Positions 35,048 through 43,978 of a stretch of DNA of 64,000 nucleotides are shown here, piece by piece. The position numbers and the translations under genes were made by a program. The notes beneath the pieces are model-generated. The model was not told where the DNA came from and did not search any database. It worked only from the letters and a program-made list of their open reading frames with translations. This DNA comes from Cellulomonas sp. 73-92 (GTDB lineage Bacteria > Actinomycetota > Actinomycetes > Actinomycetales > Cellulomonadaceae). The stretch spans positions 31,176 through 95,175 of the forward strand of contig NZ_MKTH01000019.1 in NCBI RefSeq assembly GCF_001898175.1. The letters are read 5' to 3'. Numbering within the stretch: the stretch's first letter is position 1; every line of letters starts with the position of its first letter.

Positions 35048-36340
35048 ATGAGTCTTCGTTCGCTCGACGTCGCATCCGCAGCACGTCCGGTCTCGGCGCG
35101 GGCCGCGCATCATCCAGGTCGTCGCTGGATGGGGGTGCTGCTCGGTCCGGGCCTGATGGTCATGCTCGCCGACACCGACGCCGGCAGTCTCATCACTGCG
35201 GCTCAGTCCGGGGCGCGCTACGGATACCAGCTGATCCTGGCGCAGATCGTGCTGATCCCCGTGCTCTATCTGGTGCAAGAGATCACGGCCCGGCTGGGAC
35301 TTCTCACCGGACGAGGGCATGGCGCACTGATCCGTCGCACCTTCGGCGCCCGGTGGGCCCTGCTCTCGGCAGGCACCCTCTTCCTGGCATGCCTGGGCGC
35401 CCTGGTCACCGAGTTCGCAGGACTGGCAGGCATCGGCGCCATGGTCGGCGTGCCACGACTGGTGTCGATCACGGTCCCGGCGATGGCCCTGGCGGCGCTG
35501 ATCCTGCTCGGGCGATACCGGCGCATCGAAACGGTCGGCATCGCAATCGGCGCGCTCGAGCTGCTGTTCATCCCCGCGGCCTTGCTCGCTCGCCCGGCTC
35601 CCAGCGCGCTATGGGGCGGTCTGACCCATCCCGTCCAAGCGAACAGCCAGTTCCTCATGTTGCTCGCGGCCAACGTCGGCGCCGTGATCATGCCCTGGAT
35701 GGTCTTCTACCAGCAGGAGGCCATCATCGACAAAGACGACCACGACAAGGACCTACGCACGGTCCTGCGGTCGGCCCGCTGGAACACCGCGCTGGGCGCC
35801 GTCGCCACCCAGGCAGTCATGATCGCGGTCCTGGTCGCCGTCGCTGCCACCATCGGCACCACACGCCCCGGTGCGAATCTGGAGAGCATCGGTCAGATCG
35901 CCGCCGCGCTGACACCATTCCTCGGGCAACGCAGTGCGGCTGTCCTGTTTGGGCTCGGAATGCTCGGCGCTGCCACCGTGGCCGCACTTGTCGTCTCCCT
36001 CGCCGGAGCGTGGGGCATGGCCGAAGTGCTGGACCTGCGACACAGCCTGAACGACTCACCACGGCAGGCCAAGGGCTTCTACGCCCTCGCATTGGCAGCA
36101 ATCCTCGCCGGTGCTCTCGTCGCGCTTCTTGCCCCCAACCTCGTCGCGCTGTCATTGGACGTCGAGGTCATGAACGCCATCCTGCTGCCGGTCGTGTTGG
36201 GATTCCTGCTCCTCTTGGAACGCCGGGCGCTTCCCGGCGAGTATCGGATGCGAGGGGCCCGCCAGGTCACGACCTACGCCCTTACCGGGCTGGTCATCGT
36301 CCTAGGTCTGACGACTGCGGTCGAGGCGCTGCTGCCATAG
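35048..36340 (+). CDS. NRAMP-related divalent-metal transporter
   Basis: A 430-residue membrane protein with about 11 hydrophobic helices. TM1 reads GVLLGPGLMVMLADTDAGSL followed by ITAAQSGARYGYQLILAQIV, the position of the canonical DPGN metal motif, which here is DTDAGS. TM6 reads ANVGAVIMPWMVFYQQEAII, where classical MntH has GATVMPHN. The overall NRAMP fold is clear (GRGHGALIRRTFG, GLGMLGAATVAALVVSLAGA), but both metal-site motifs are altered, as in NRAMP-related magnesium or atypical transporters. Substrate (Mn, Mg or other) cannot be assigned. A DtxR-like box precedes the gene. Confidence 0.82.
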   Translation: MSLRSLDVASAARPVSARAAHHPGRRWMGVLLGPGLMVMLADTDAGSLITAAQSGARYGYQLILAQIVLIPVLYLVQEITARLGLLTGRGHGALIRRTFGARWALLSAGTLFLACLGALVTEFAGLAGIGAMVGVPRLVSITVPAMALAALILLGRYRRIETVGIAIGALELLFIPAALLARPAPSALWGGLTHPVQANSQFLMLLAANVGAVIMPWMVFYQQEAIIDKDDHDKDLRTVLRSARWNTALGAVATQAVMIAVLVAVAATIGTTRPGANLESIGQIAAALTPFLGQRSAAVLFGLGMLGAATVAALVVSLAGAWGMAEVLDLRHSLNDSPRQAKGFYALALAAILAGALVALLAPNLVALSLDVEVMNAILLPVVLGFLLLLERRALPGEYRMRGARQVTTYALTGLVIVLGLTTAVEALLP

Positions 36341-36823
36341 GCGACGTCCCCAGCAGGCGCCGTGGACTACGTTCCAGCACAACCGGTGCGCGACATGCAG
36401 CAATCCGCCGATTTGCTGCCGTTCCGCGCTCCGACAGCGGCCGGCGGCCCGCGAGAGTCCGGGGGGCACCGACGGCGCCAGCCCCGAACCGGTATCGACT
36501 CGTGCACCCAAGGTCGATGAACTCGCAGGCCGGATCGAGTGGAATCCCGTCCCGGCGCGCGCAGCCCTGCTGCGAACCGCGCCGAACCAGTGCTCCCGTG
36601 GCGCATGGTCGCGCTCGCGACGTGCCCACCATCCAGACCTGGAGGACTCCGCCAATCCGCATCCGAGCGTCGAACTGCGCGCCGGTGCTGATGGTGCGCC
36701 ACGACATCCGGCCATGCGGCACCCCAGCGCTGCAGCGTCCCCTTGAACGGACGTGCCCGGGCGCTCAGATGATGCCGGTACGGTCGCCTTTGTCGCACCA
36801 GCCAGAACGGAGGGGACATCGCC
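36341..36823. other. intergenic region, no gene seen
   Basis: A 483-bp region between two plus-strand genes. Open frames exist on both strands, but none has recognisable domains, a good RBS or protein-like composition. GGAGGGG (36809-36815) is the RBS of the next gene. Confidence 0.45.
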
Positions 36824-38080
36824 GTGCCGTACAGCCAGTCGGTTGACCGGGCACGACGAGCGGTCGTCGCCTGGCTCGACCGCACACCTGCCTACCTGGG
36901 CGTGGCGGGCGCGCTCGCCGTGTGCGCGGTCATCGCGCTCGGCATGGCCGTGGTGACCGACCAGCAGGCGCACCGCATCTGGGGCCTGCTGGCGGCGGCC
37001 GGGTACCTGGTGGCGGGGGTGGCCGCGCTGCGCACGCGCCGGCCGATCGCCGGGGTGCGGATCGCCGTCGCCGGCTCGGTGCTGCTGCCCACGCTGGTGC
37101 TCGTCGTGGCCGGCATCTCCCAGCCCGAGGTCGGCGTGGTCGAGCGCTCGGCCCGGCTGCTGGTCGACACCGGGTCGCCCTACCTGGCGCAGCCGACGAC
37201 GACCTACGACGTCAACCCGTACCTGCCGCTGATGTCCCTGTTCGGCATCCCGCGGCTCGTGTTCCCGCACATCGGGCTCGGCGACCCGCGCTGGTGGTTC
37301 CTGCTCGTCTTCTGCGCGTGCTTCGTCGCCGCCGACCGCCTGGCGCGCCGCGCCGGGCGCACCGAAGGTGCCCTGTGGGCCGTCCTGGCTACCCCGTTCC
37401 TGGCGCTGCACGCCTCGGTCGGCGGACATGACCTGCCGGTCGTCGGCCTGCTCGCCCTGTCGCTGGCCCTCGCCGCCCGCGGCCGCCTCTCGCAGGCCGG
37501 CTTAGCCCTCGGTGTCGCCAGCGCGCTCAAGGCGTCCGCATGGCCCGCGGTCGCGGTGATCGGCGCGTTCGTCATCGCCCGGTGGGGCTGGCGGCACGCC
37601 GGCCGGTTCGCCGCCAACGCCACCGCGGTCGTCGTCGGCGTCTCGCTGCCCGTGCTCGTCGGGCCCACCGCTCGCGCGATGTTCGCCCAGGCCGCGGGCT
37701 TCCCGATGGCGAACAGCACCTTCGCGTCGCCGGCCGACTCCCCGACGCCGGGCGTCCTGCTCGCCCACGGCGGCCCCACCGCGAAGCTCGCCGGCTACGC
37801 GCTCATGCTGCTCGTCGTCCTGGCGCTCCTCGTGGCGCTCGCCTACCGCCCGCCCCGGACGCTGGCCCGGGCCGGCGCGTTCCTCGCCCTGGCCCTCACC
37901 GCGGCCATGCTGGTGCTCCCGACGAGCCGCGCCGGCTACCTGCTCTACCCCGTGGTGCTGCTGGTGCTGGCGCTCCGCGGCCGCCAGCGGATCCCCGGTC
38001 CACCCGCCGCCACGCCGCTGTGGGCGACTGCCGACCCCAACCGGCTTGTGCCCGCCGCCGCGGCCGCCGGTTCGCCGTGA
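36824..38080 (+). CDS. GT87-like polytopic membrane glycosyltransferase
   Basis: A 418-residue protein starting at GTG with GGAGGGG nine bases upstream. About ten hydrophobic helices (AGALAVCAVIALGMAVVTD, WWFLLVFCACFVAADRLA, AGYALMLLVVLALLVALAY, AGAFLALALTAAMLVLP). Between the first pairs lies an extracytoplasmic loop LLVDTGSPYLAQPTTTYDVN followed by PYLPLMSLFGIPRLVFP, similar to the acidic loop of GT87/DUF2029 polyprenyl-phosphate-mannose-dependent mannosyltransferases of actinobacteria. The specific reaction is not determinable. It stands alone between NRAMP and VanY genes. Confidence 0.65.
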   Translation: MPYSQSVDRARRAVVAWLDRTPAYLGVAGALAVCAVIALGMAVVTDQQAHRIWGLLAAAGYLVAGVAALRTRRPIAGVRIAVAGSVLLPTLVLVVAGISQPEVGVVERSARLLVDTGSPYLAQPTTTYDVNPYLPLMSLFGIPRLVFPHIGLGDPRWWFLLVFCACFVAADRLARRAGRTEGALWAVLATPFLALHASVGGHDLPVVGLLALSLALAARGRLSQAGLALGVASALKASAWPAVAVIGAFVIARWGWRHAGRFAANATAVVVGVSLPVLVGPTARAMFAQAAGFPMANSTFASPADSPTPGVLLAHGGPTAKLAGYALMLLVVLALLVALAYRPPRTLARAGAFLALALTAAMLVLPTSRAGYLLYPVVLLVLALRGRQRIPGPPAATPLWATADPNRLVPAAAAAGSP

Positions 38081-38345
38081 CGATGCAATCTAGATCCACT
38101 GTCGCCTCGCATCGCCAAGCGACGGTCGGGTGGCTAGAAGCGGTGCCGACGGCGTGCTGGTAGCGCCCTTGGTTGGCGCCCGTAGTAGCCGGGTGACCTG
38201 ACGCGCAGACGCGCCTCGTTGGTCAGCGGGCGCCGCACGGCCTCGGCGTTGACGGCGCCGCGTCGGGGTGTCGAGGCACGCCGAGTATCCGAGCACGTGG
38301 TGCAGTGGCCTCCCTGGCGGTCATGTCGAAGCCGCGGGACGCTGG

Positions 38346-39170
38346 CTACTTCTCCAGTCCGGCGGCGACGAGCGCGTTGACGCCAGTCTCGTATTCCCAG
38401 TGCCACGGCTCGTACGGGCCGGATCCGCCGCGGCGGGCCCACGCCGGGTTATCCCAGTCGTAGGTGGCAGCGTTGGCCCTCAGCCAGGTGCCATGAATAC
38501 CGGTGTAGGTCTCCTTGCAGAAGTCGACGGCCAGCCCCCAGCCGTGGTTGGACAGGCCGGCGGGGGCCGCCAGGCCGGGCTCCTTGCGCCGCAGCGCAGC
38601 TTGTTCTTCCAAGGTTCGGTAGCCGGAGGTCAGGCACATGGGTTCGCCGAACTTGGCGGTGTGGGCGTCGTTGAGCTTGGTGAGCGTGACGACCGCGTCC
38701 GCCCGGTCGCGGTAGGGCTTCTGCCACAGGTCGCACAGTGACTCGTCGGGCACGTGCCCGTTGGTGCCGATGTCGGGTACGACTCCTGAGCACTGCACGG
38801 TGCCGCCGGTGTCGGTGCGGAAGGTGGCGCGCGGCATCGACCGGGACACTTCGTCGGAGGTGGCGCTCGCCCGCAGGACGTCCTGTGCGTCATGGTGTGG
38901 CGGCGAGACGAGCTCAGCAGGGGGGGACGGCGCCGGGAGACTCGACGTCAGGGCCTCGACCGTGCTGAGGGTGGGCACATTCGCGGCGCTCTGCGCACCA
39001 GCCGGGCCGTTGCTGAGGGTCGACGCCGTCAGCGTGACGAGCATGACGGCCCCCAGGCCGAGGCGGCCCACCGCGATCAGCGGGAATCGACGCCGGACGG
39101 GGCGCGCGGCGCGTCGATGGCGGGCGCACCCCTGGTCGGGCGTCGGCGGTGTGGCGGTGTGTCGTCCCAT
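38346..39170 (-). CDS. VanY-type D-alanyl-D-alanine carboxypeptidase (M15B)
   Basis: A 274-residue exported protein with a basic N-terminus and a hydrophobic signal or anchor (LIAVGRLGLGAVMLVTLTAS). After a ~70-residue linker, the C-terminal ~140 residues are a VanY-type zinc carboxypeptidase: CLTSGYRTLEEQAALRRK, LSNHGWGLAVDFC (Zn ligands His and Asp in SNHGWGLAVD) and GPYEPWHWEY (Glu and Zn-ligand His). These enzymes trim the terminal D-Ala of peptidoglycan stems. Its likely promoter (11-bp repeats at 39398-39437) places it in the same regulon as the SHOCT and metal-island genes, suggesting an envelope-stress function rather than vancomycin resistance. Confidence 0.9.
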   Translation of the reverse strand: MGRHTATPPTPDQGCARHRRAARPVRRRFPLIAVGRLGLGAVMLVTLTASTLSNGPAGAQSAANVPTLSTVEALTSSLPAPSPPAELVSPPHHDAQDVLRASATSDEVSRSMPRATFRTDTGGTVQCSGVVPDIGTNGHVPDESLCDLWQKPYRDRADAVVTLTKLNDAHTAKFGEPMCLTSGYRTLEEQAALRRKEPGLAAPAGLSNHGWGLAVDFCKETYTGIHGTWLRANAATYDWDNPAWARRGGSGPYEPWHWEYETGVNALVAAGLEK

Positions 39171-39236
39171 GCGGTAGCAGCAGGCAGTGCGGTCCTCTCG
39201 CCGAGCGATGTGCGCCGGCGAAAGGTGCGGGCCCGG

Positions 39237-39653
39237 TCAGGCCATCTGCCCGCTGGCGCACAGCAGGGGTGCCGCGCCGTCGACGAGTGCCGATGAGGGG
39301 GGGTAGTGGTGCATCGCTTCGCCTTCCCGGCGACGGACCCGGGCGGCTTGCGCCGCGTCGCCTGACCATCGCTTCTCCGTCCACCCTGCCGGGGTTTGGT
39401 CAAGTTCCGGCTGGAGAACGATGAAGGTGGCGTGAAGCCGCGCCTGGACGATGGCCGGTTGGTCGTCGCCGTCATCGAGCACGCGGACCAGACCGAACGT
39501 CGGGCCGGGTGCGCCCGTCGGGGTGTCGGGACGCCAGGACATGGTCAGGACGACGGCGCCCATCAGGAAGGCGACCGCCGTCACGAGGCCAGCGACCTGC
39601 AGTCCGCGTCCGCGACGGTCGGGGTGGGCTGCCCGTGTGGTCGGATGGCTCAC
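39237..39653 (-). CDS. hypothetical small membrane protein
   Basis: A 138-residue frame starting at GTG 39653, which overlaps the TGA of the SHOCT gene (GTGA coupling). It has one hydrophobic helix (GLVTAVAFLMGAVVLTMSW) after a basic tail; the remainder (GAPGPTFGLVRVLDDGDDQP) has no known domain. The region encoding ATFIVLQPELDQT coincides with the putative regulator-binding repeats at 39398-39437 that precede vanY. The 3' half of this frame may therefore be promoter DNA, with the true protein shorter or decayed. Confidence 0.5.
   Translation of the reverse strand: MSHPTTRAAHPDRRGRGLQVAGLVTAVAFLMGAVVLTMSWRPDTPTGAPGPTFGLVRVLDDGDDQPAIVQARLHATFIVLQPELDQTPAGWTEKRWSGDAAQAARVRRREGEAMHHYPPSSALVDGAAPLLCASGQMA
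39398..39437 (-). promoter_or_regulatory. 11-bp-phased repeat cluster upstream of vanY
   Basis: Plus-strand GGTCAAG (39398), GATGAAG (39420) and CGTGAAG (39431) are spaced by 22 and 11 bp. It lies about 230 bp upstream of the VanY start on the minus strand and is nearly identical over 30 bp to the cluster at 59260. Tandem heptamers in 11-bp register are typical of OmpR/PhoB-family response-regulator sites. Confidence 0.6.
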
Positions 39654-39928
39654 AGCGTGGCGCGTGACTGCAGCAGGGCCGCGCGCACCTGCTGATAGGT
39701 GACCAGGTCCACCTGACCGGTCGCGAGGCGACGGTCGAGGACCTCCAGCGGCGATCCGCCGATCGGCCCGCCCGGCACGAAGCCGTTCGCCGAGTTCGGC
39801 GCCTGGTGGAAGTGCTTGGGCCGGTCGACCTCGACGACCAGCCACACGATCGCAGCGATCAGCAGGACCCAGAACAGGCCCATGCCGATCCACATCGTGG
39901 GGACACCCCATCCCAGCCAGCCCATCAT
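39650..39928 (-). CDS. SHOCT-domain small membrane protein
   Basis: A 92-residue protein with one N-terminal helix (MWIGMGLFWVLLIAAIVWLV). The C-terminal SHOCT motif is SPLEVLDRRLATGQVDLVTYQQVRAAL (positions about 59-85). SHOCT modules are short oligomerisation domains found at the ends of membrane proteins. A second SHOCT protein of the same plan is encoded at 58895-59191, and both genes are preceded by the same 11-bp-phased repeats. It is coupled to the downstream frame at 39237-39653. Function unknown. Confidence 0.8.
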   Translation of the reverse strand: MMGWLGWGVPTMWIGMGLFWVLLIAAIVWLVVEVDRPKHFHQAPNSANGFVPGGPIGGSPLEVLDRRLATGQVDLVTYQQVRAALLQSRATL

Positions 39929-40015
39929 CGTCGTCTCCGTCGCCCGAGTGCTGCAGTGGTTCTGCGGCCACCCCTCGATGCTGGTGCCCTCGGGTGAAGG
40001 TCCGATGCCGGTGGC

Positions 40016-40068
40016 GACGAAGGTTTGATGAAGCCGCCGGCAACCGTGGTGATGAAGACTGGATCAAG
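40016..40068 (-). promoter_or_regulatory. 11-bp-phased repeat cluster upstream of SHOCT gene
   Basis: Plus-strand GACGAAG (40016), GATGAAG (40027), GATGAAG (40051) and GATCAAG (40062) form two pairs, each in exact 11-bp register. They lie 88-140 bp upstream of the SHOCT start at 39928. The remaining part of the 39929-40374 gap shows no gene. Confidence 0.6.
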
Positions 40069-40374
40069 ATTCCGCTCGTGGACGGCTGCGGCGTCGTGGG
40101 GCCCCTCAGCGTTGTGGTTGCATGGACGTCGTGCGCGTGACCTCCACCCCGACGATGCCCGCGAACGCCGCGAGCGCGACGCGGTGTTGTCGTCGCCTTC
40201 GTCTGCGCTGCTGTTGACCGCCCGGCCCGCCGTGGGCGCAGCGTTGCGCTCCGGTGGCAGCTGACGGGTCGTACACCTTCACTTTGCACGTCTCGCCTAA
40301 GCCTGAGTGCCGAAGCGTGTGCCGACTGCGCCTGCCTCTCCCCTTCCGTTCTGTTCTGCTTGAAAGGCACGTTC

Positions 40375-41202
40375 ATGAGTTCTCGACGTCTGCTCGTCTC
40401 GGCTGCCCTTGCCGCAGGTGCCGCCTTGGTGCTGGCTGCCTGCGCCGGCGGGGCGGCGGGCGGGGCTCCGACCGCCGCCGCCACCACCGGAGCCGACCAG
40501 TCGTTGGCCAAGGTCCGAGCTGCCGGCGTTCTGGTCGTCGGCACCGAGGGCACGTACCGGCCGTTCTCCTACCACGCCGACGGGGCCGGTGGCCTGACCG
40601 GCTATGACGTGGAGGTCGCGCGTGCGGTCGGCAAGCAGCTCGGCGTCGACGTCCGGTTCGAGGAGACCCAGTGGGACGCGATCTTCGCCGGCCTGGAGGC
40701 GAGCCGGTTCGACATGATCGCCAACCAGGTGTCCATCACCCCGCAGCGGCAGCAGACCTACTCGTTCTCCACCCCCTACACCGTATCCACCGGGGTGATC
40801 GTGGTGCGCGACGACGAGGACTCGATCACCTCGTTTGCGTCCCTGGCCGGCAAGACGACCGCCCAGTCGCTGACCAGCAACTGGTACACCCTGGCCCAGA
40901 ACTCCGGCGCGAACGTGCAGGGGGTCGAAGGGTGGGCGCAGGCGGTCGCGCTGCTGCAGGCCAAGCGGGTGGACGCCACCATCAACGACAAGCTGACGTT
41001 CCTGGACTACAAGAAGCAGACCGGCGCGACAGGGCTGAAGATCGCCGCCGAGACCGACGAGAAGTCCCAGTCCGCGTTCGCCTTCCGCAAGTCCGACACC
41101 AGCCTGACGGATGCGGTCGACCAGGCGCTGGACACGCTAGCCGCTGACGGCACCCTCGCCCGGATCTCCACGGAGTTCTTCGGCGAGGACGTCTCCCACT
41201 AG
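40375..41202 (+). CDS. polar amino-acid ABC transporter substrate-binding lipoprotein
   Basis: A 275-residue family 3 solute-binding protein. The ATG at 40375 is chosen over one five codons earlier because GAAAGG sits just upstream and the signal peptide then has normal length. Lipobox LAAC puts the lipidated Cys at residue 23. The body has VRAAGVLVVGTEGTYRPFSY, GLTGYDVEVARAVGKQLGV, ETQWDAIFAGLEASRFDMIA, NQVSITPQRQQTYSFSTPY and LDYKKQTGATGLKIAAETDE. The profile is that of the cystine/glutamine/arginine group; cystine is the likeliest ligand by similarity to FliY/TcyA, but this is inference. First gene of a three-gene importer operon. Confidence 0.9.
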   Translation: MSSRRLLVSAALAAGAALVLAACAGGAAGGAPTAAATTGADQSLAKVRAAGVLVVGTEGTYRPFSYHADGAGGLTGYDVEVARAVGKQLGVDVRFEETQWDAIFAGLEASRFDMIANQVSITPQRQQTYSFSTPYTVSTGVIVVRDDEDSITSFASLAGKTTAQSLTSNWYTLAQNSGANVQGVEGWAQAVALLQAKRVDATINDKLTFLDYKKQTGATGLKIAAETDEKSQSAFAFRKSDTSLTDAVDQALDTLAADGTLARISTEFFGEDVSH

Positions 41203-41213
41203 CGGGCGCGCCG

Positions 41214-41882
41214 ATGCCCCCGGTGGACTGGGACCTGGCGCTCCGATCGCTGGGACCGATCGCGCTCGGCGCAGTGCGCGGCACCGTGCCGTTGGCGGTC
41301 GTCTCGTTCGCCGGCGGCATGCTGCTGGCGGTCGGCGTCGCCCTGGCCCGCCTGTCGCGTCACCGGGTGCTTTCGGGGGCGGGGCGGGCGTACGTGTCGG
41401 TGATCCGCGGCACCCCGCTGCTGGTCCAGCTGTTCGTGGTGTTCTACGGCCTGCCGTCCCTCGGCCTGGTGATCGACCCGTGGCCGTCGGCGATCATCGC
41501 GTTCTCGCTGAACGTCGGCGGCTACGGCGCCGAGATCGTGCGCGCCGCGATCCTGTCGGTGCCCAAGGGCCAGTGGGAGGCCGCCCACGTCATCGGCATG
41601 TCGCACCGGCAGTCCCTGACCCGCATCGTGCTGCCGCAGGCCGCACGGGTCTCGGTCCCGCCGCTGTCCAACACGTTCATCGCCCTGGTCAAGGACACCT
41701 CACTGGCCTCGCTGATCTTGGTCACCGAGCTGTTCCGACGCGCCCAGCAGGTCGCCGCGTTCAGCCAGCAGTTCATGCTCCTGTACCTGGAGGCAGCCCT
41801 CGTGTACTGGGTGATCTGTCTGGTGCTGTCGGCCGGCCAGGGACGCCTGGAGAAGCGATTGGACCGTTATGTCGCCCACTGA
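41214..41882 (+). CDS. polar amino-acid ABC transporter permease
   Basis: A 222-residue HisM-type permease with about five helices. Conserved blocks are YVSVIRGTPLLVQLFVVFYG, IAFSLNVGGYGAEIVRAAI and the ATPase-contact EAA-type loop GQWEAAHVIGMSHRQSLTRI, followed by VLPQAARVSVPPLSNTFIAL and VKDTSLASLILVTELF. It starts 11 bp after the binding-protein gene and overlaps the ATPase gene by 14 bp. The transporter probably works as a homodimeric permease pair, since only one permease gene is present. Confidence 0.93.
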   Translation: MPPVDWDLALRSLGPIALGAVRGTVPLAVVSFAGGMLLAVGVALARLSRHRVLSGAGRAYVSVIRGTPLLVQLFVVFYGLPSLGLVIDPWPSAIIAFSLNVGGYGAEIVRAAILSVPKGQWEAAHVIGMSHRQSLTRIVLPQAARVSVPPLSNTFIALVKDTSLASLILVTELFRRAQQVAAFSQQFMLLYLEAALVYWVICLVLSAGQGRLEKRLDRYVAH

Positions 41883-42645
41883 CCCGACGAGCGGGCCGCC
41901 CCTGCTGACCGTGCGCGGCCTGACCAAGAGCTTCGGACCACGCCAGGTGCTGGGCTCGGTCGACCTCGACGTGGTCGGCGGCCAGGTGCTAGCCGTCGTC
42001 GGCTCGTCCGGCTCGGGCAAGACGACCCTGCTGCGATGCCTGAACGGCCTGGAGATCCCCGATGCCGGCACCGTGCAGATCGCGGAGGTGGCGGTCGACT
42101 TCGCCCGCCGTCCGTCCCGCACCGCCCTGGGCCGGCTGCGGGACCGCTCGGCGATGGTGTTCCAGCACCACAACCTGTTTCCTCACCGAACGGTGTTGCA
42201 GAACATCACGGAGGGTCCGCTGGTCGTCCAGCGCCGACCCCGCGCCCAGGTCGAGGCGGAGGCGCTGGCGCTGCTGCGCCGGGTCGGACTGGCCGAACGA
42301 CGCGACGCCTACCCGTCCCAGCTGTCCGGCGGCGAGCAGCAGCGCGTCGGCATCCTGCGCGCCCTGGCGCTGCACCCCCGGCTGCTGCTGTTCGACGAGC
42401 CGACCTCCGCCCTCGACCCCGAGCTGGTCGGCGACGTGCTGACGCTGATGCGCGACCTGGCGGTCGAAGGCTGGACGATGGTGGTCGTCACCCACGAGCT
42501 GCAGTTCGCCCGGGACGTGGCCCACCAGGTCGCGTTCGTCGACCAAGGCAGGGTGGCCGAGCTGGGACCACCGAGCCAGGTGCTCGGCGACCCACGACAT
42601 GAACGCACTCGCCAGTTCGTGCGCCGACTGCTGCACCCGCTGTGA
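41869..42645 (+). CDS. polar amino-acid ABC transporter ATP-binding protein
   Basis: A 258-residue single-domain ABC ATPase: Walker A GSSGSGKTTLLRCLNGLE (about 44-61), Q-loop MVFQHHNLFPHRTVLQNI, signature LSGGEQQRVGILRALAL, Walker B LLLFDEPTSALDPELV and switch His VVVTHELQFARDVAHQV. This is the GlnQ/HisP/TcyC type that energises amino-acid import. It is the last gene of the operon and converges with the M23 peptidase gene, 21 bp away. Confidence 0.94.
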   Translation: MSPTDPTSGPPLLTVRGLTKSFGPRQVLGSVDLDVVGGQVLAVVGSSGSGKTTLLRCLNGLEIPDAGTVQIAEVAVDFARRPSRTALGRLRDRSAMVFQHHNLFPHRTVLQNITEGPLVVQRRPRAQVEAEALALLRRVGLAERRDAYPSQLSGGEQQRVGILRALALHPRLLLFDEPTSALDPELVGDVLTLMRDLAVEGWTMVVVTHELQFARDVAHQVAFVDQGRVAELGPPSQVLGDPRHERTRQFVRRLLHPL

Positions 42646-42666
42646 CCACCGACCCGACGAGTGCCC

Positions 42667-43977
42667 CTACGCTGGCGGCAGGCCGAGTGAGGCACGCGGG
42701 TTGACGGTGGCGCCGTTGACGTAGACCTCGAAGTGCAGGTGGCAGCCGGTGGACACCCCACCGGTCTGCCCGGCGTAGCCGACGACCTGACCGGCCTTGA
42801 CCTGCTGACCGGGGGCGACCGTCCAGCTGGTCAGGTGGCTGTAGCTGGACATCAGCGACTTGGACTGGACCCAGCCGTGGTCGACCATCACCTGGTTGCC
42901 GTACCCGGACAGGTACTTGGCCCACACCACGGTGCCGTCCCGGCCGGCGTAGACCGGCTGGTTGCAGCGGTCGCGCAGGTCGATGCCGGCGTGCAGCCGG
43001 TAGATGCCCAACACCGGCTGCAGCCGCATCCCGTACTCGCTCGTGACGTACATCGGGTTGGTGGCGGTCGGGTTGGCGAACAGCGCCCCCGCGATCGCCG
43101 CCCCGGGGGTGGTGCTGGACTTCTTGGCCGTGGCCTGCTGACGTTGGGCGTCGATGACCTGCTGCAGCTGGGCCTGCATCGCGGCGGTGGAGGCGTCGGC
43201 CGCGTCGACCTGGCGCTGCGCCTCGGCCATCTGGCTGCGCACGGTAGCCTGCTTGGCCTGTTGTTCTCGTTCCAGGTCGTCGAGCCGAGCCTTGGCGTCG
43301 GCGGCCTCCTGCCGCGCCTTGTTGGCTTCGGCAACCTTCTGGTCGGCCTGCTGCTTGAGCGAGCTGATCGTCTGCTGCACCGCGTCCAGACGGGCACCCT
43401 GGTTGCGGGCGTCGGCCTGGGCTTGGCGCAGCTGGTCGAAGACCTGCCCCTGCACGCGTTGGGCGGCGGCCGCCATGGTGTAGCTGTCGACGAAGTCCTG
43501 ACTGCTGCTGGCGTCCAGCAGCACGGACAACGTAGACAGGCCACCGCCGTCGCGGTACGCCGCCCGGGCCATCGCGGCCACCTCCTGGCGCAGCCGCTGC
43601 TGGTCGGCGGCGGCCTGGGCGCCCTGCGCGGTGATCTGGGCCTGCTGCTGGCGGGCGTCGGCCAACTGGGCGGCGATCTGCTGCTGGTCGCGCATCGCCG
43701 CGTCCAGCACCGTGGTGGCCTGCGTGAGCGCGGCCTGTGCGGCAGGGATCTGCGCCTGGACGGCTTGCAGGTCGACTTGTGTCTGGACCAGCTCGCCGGA
43801 CAGGTCCTCCAGCGCGGACTCCAGGTCGTCGCGCTGCTTGGCGGTGGCCTGCAGCTGGTTCTCCAAGCTCGAGCGCTTGTGCGACAGGTCGTCGTCGGCG
43901 AACGCCGAGCCGGCGGTGCCGGCGATCAGGAGGGAGACGGTGGCGACAGCGGCGGCCAGCTGCTGCAGGATCTTCAT
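42667..43977 (-). CDS. secreted coiled-coil M23 peptidoglycan endopeptidase
   Basis: A 436-residue exported protein with signal peptide LAAAVATVSLLIAGTAGSAFA. Residues about 35-300 are almost entirely coiled coil (LENQLQATAKQRDDLESALE, QQAKQATVRSQMAEAQRQVD), like the regulatory coil of EnvC, CwlO or RipC-type proteins. The C-terminal ~125 residues are an M23 metallopeptidase: YGMRLQPVLGIYRLHAGIDL with Zn ligands His and Asp, YSHLTSWTVAPGQQVKAGQV and GCHLHFEVYVNG with the HxH motif. The metal residues are intact, so it may be active, with the coil as activator-binding module. It is 1 bp from the EamA gene. Confidence 0.92.
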   Translation of the reverse strand: MKILQQLAAAVATVSLLIAGTAGSAFADDDLSHKRSSLENQLQATAKQRDDLESALEDLSGELVQTQVDLQAVQAQIPAAQAALTQATTVLDAAMRDQQQIAAQLADARQQQAQITAQGAQAAADQQRLRQEVAAMARAAYRDGGGLSTLSVLLDASSSQDFVDSYTMAAAAQRVQGQVFDQLRQAQADARNQGARLDAVQQTISSLKQQADQKVAEANKARQEAADAKARLDDLEREQQAKQATVRSQMAEAQRQVDAADASTAAMQAQLQQVIDAQRQQATAKKSSTTPGAAIAGALFANPTATNPMYVTSEYGMRLQPVLGIYRLHAGIDLRDRCNQPVYAGRDGTVVWAKYLSGYGNQVMVDHGWVQSKSLMSSYSHLTSWTVAPGQQVKAGQVVGYAGQTGGVSTGCHLHFEVYVNGATVNPRASLGLPPA

Positions 43978-43978
43978 G

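Noticed and set aside
38346..39170. Vancomycin-resistance function for the VanY-type protein
   Set aside because: No vanHAX or VanRS genes are nearby; the promoter repeats tie it to the metal/envelope regulon.
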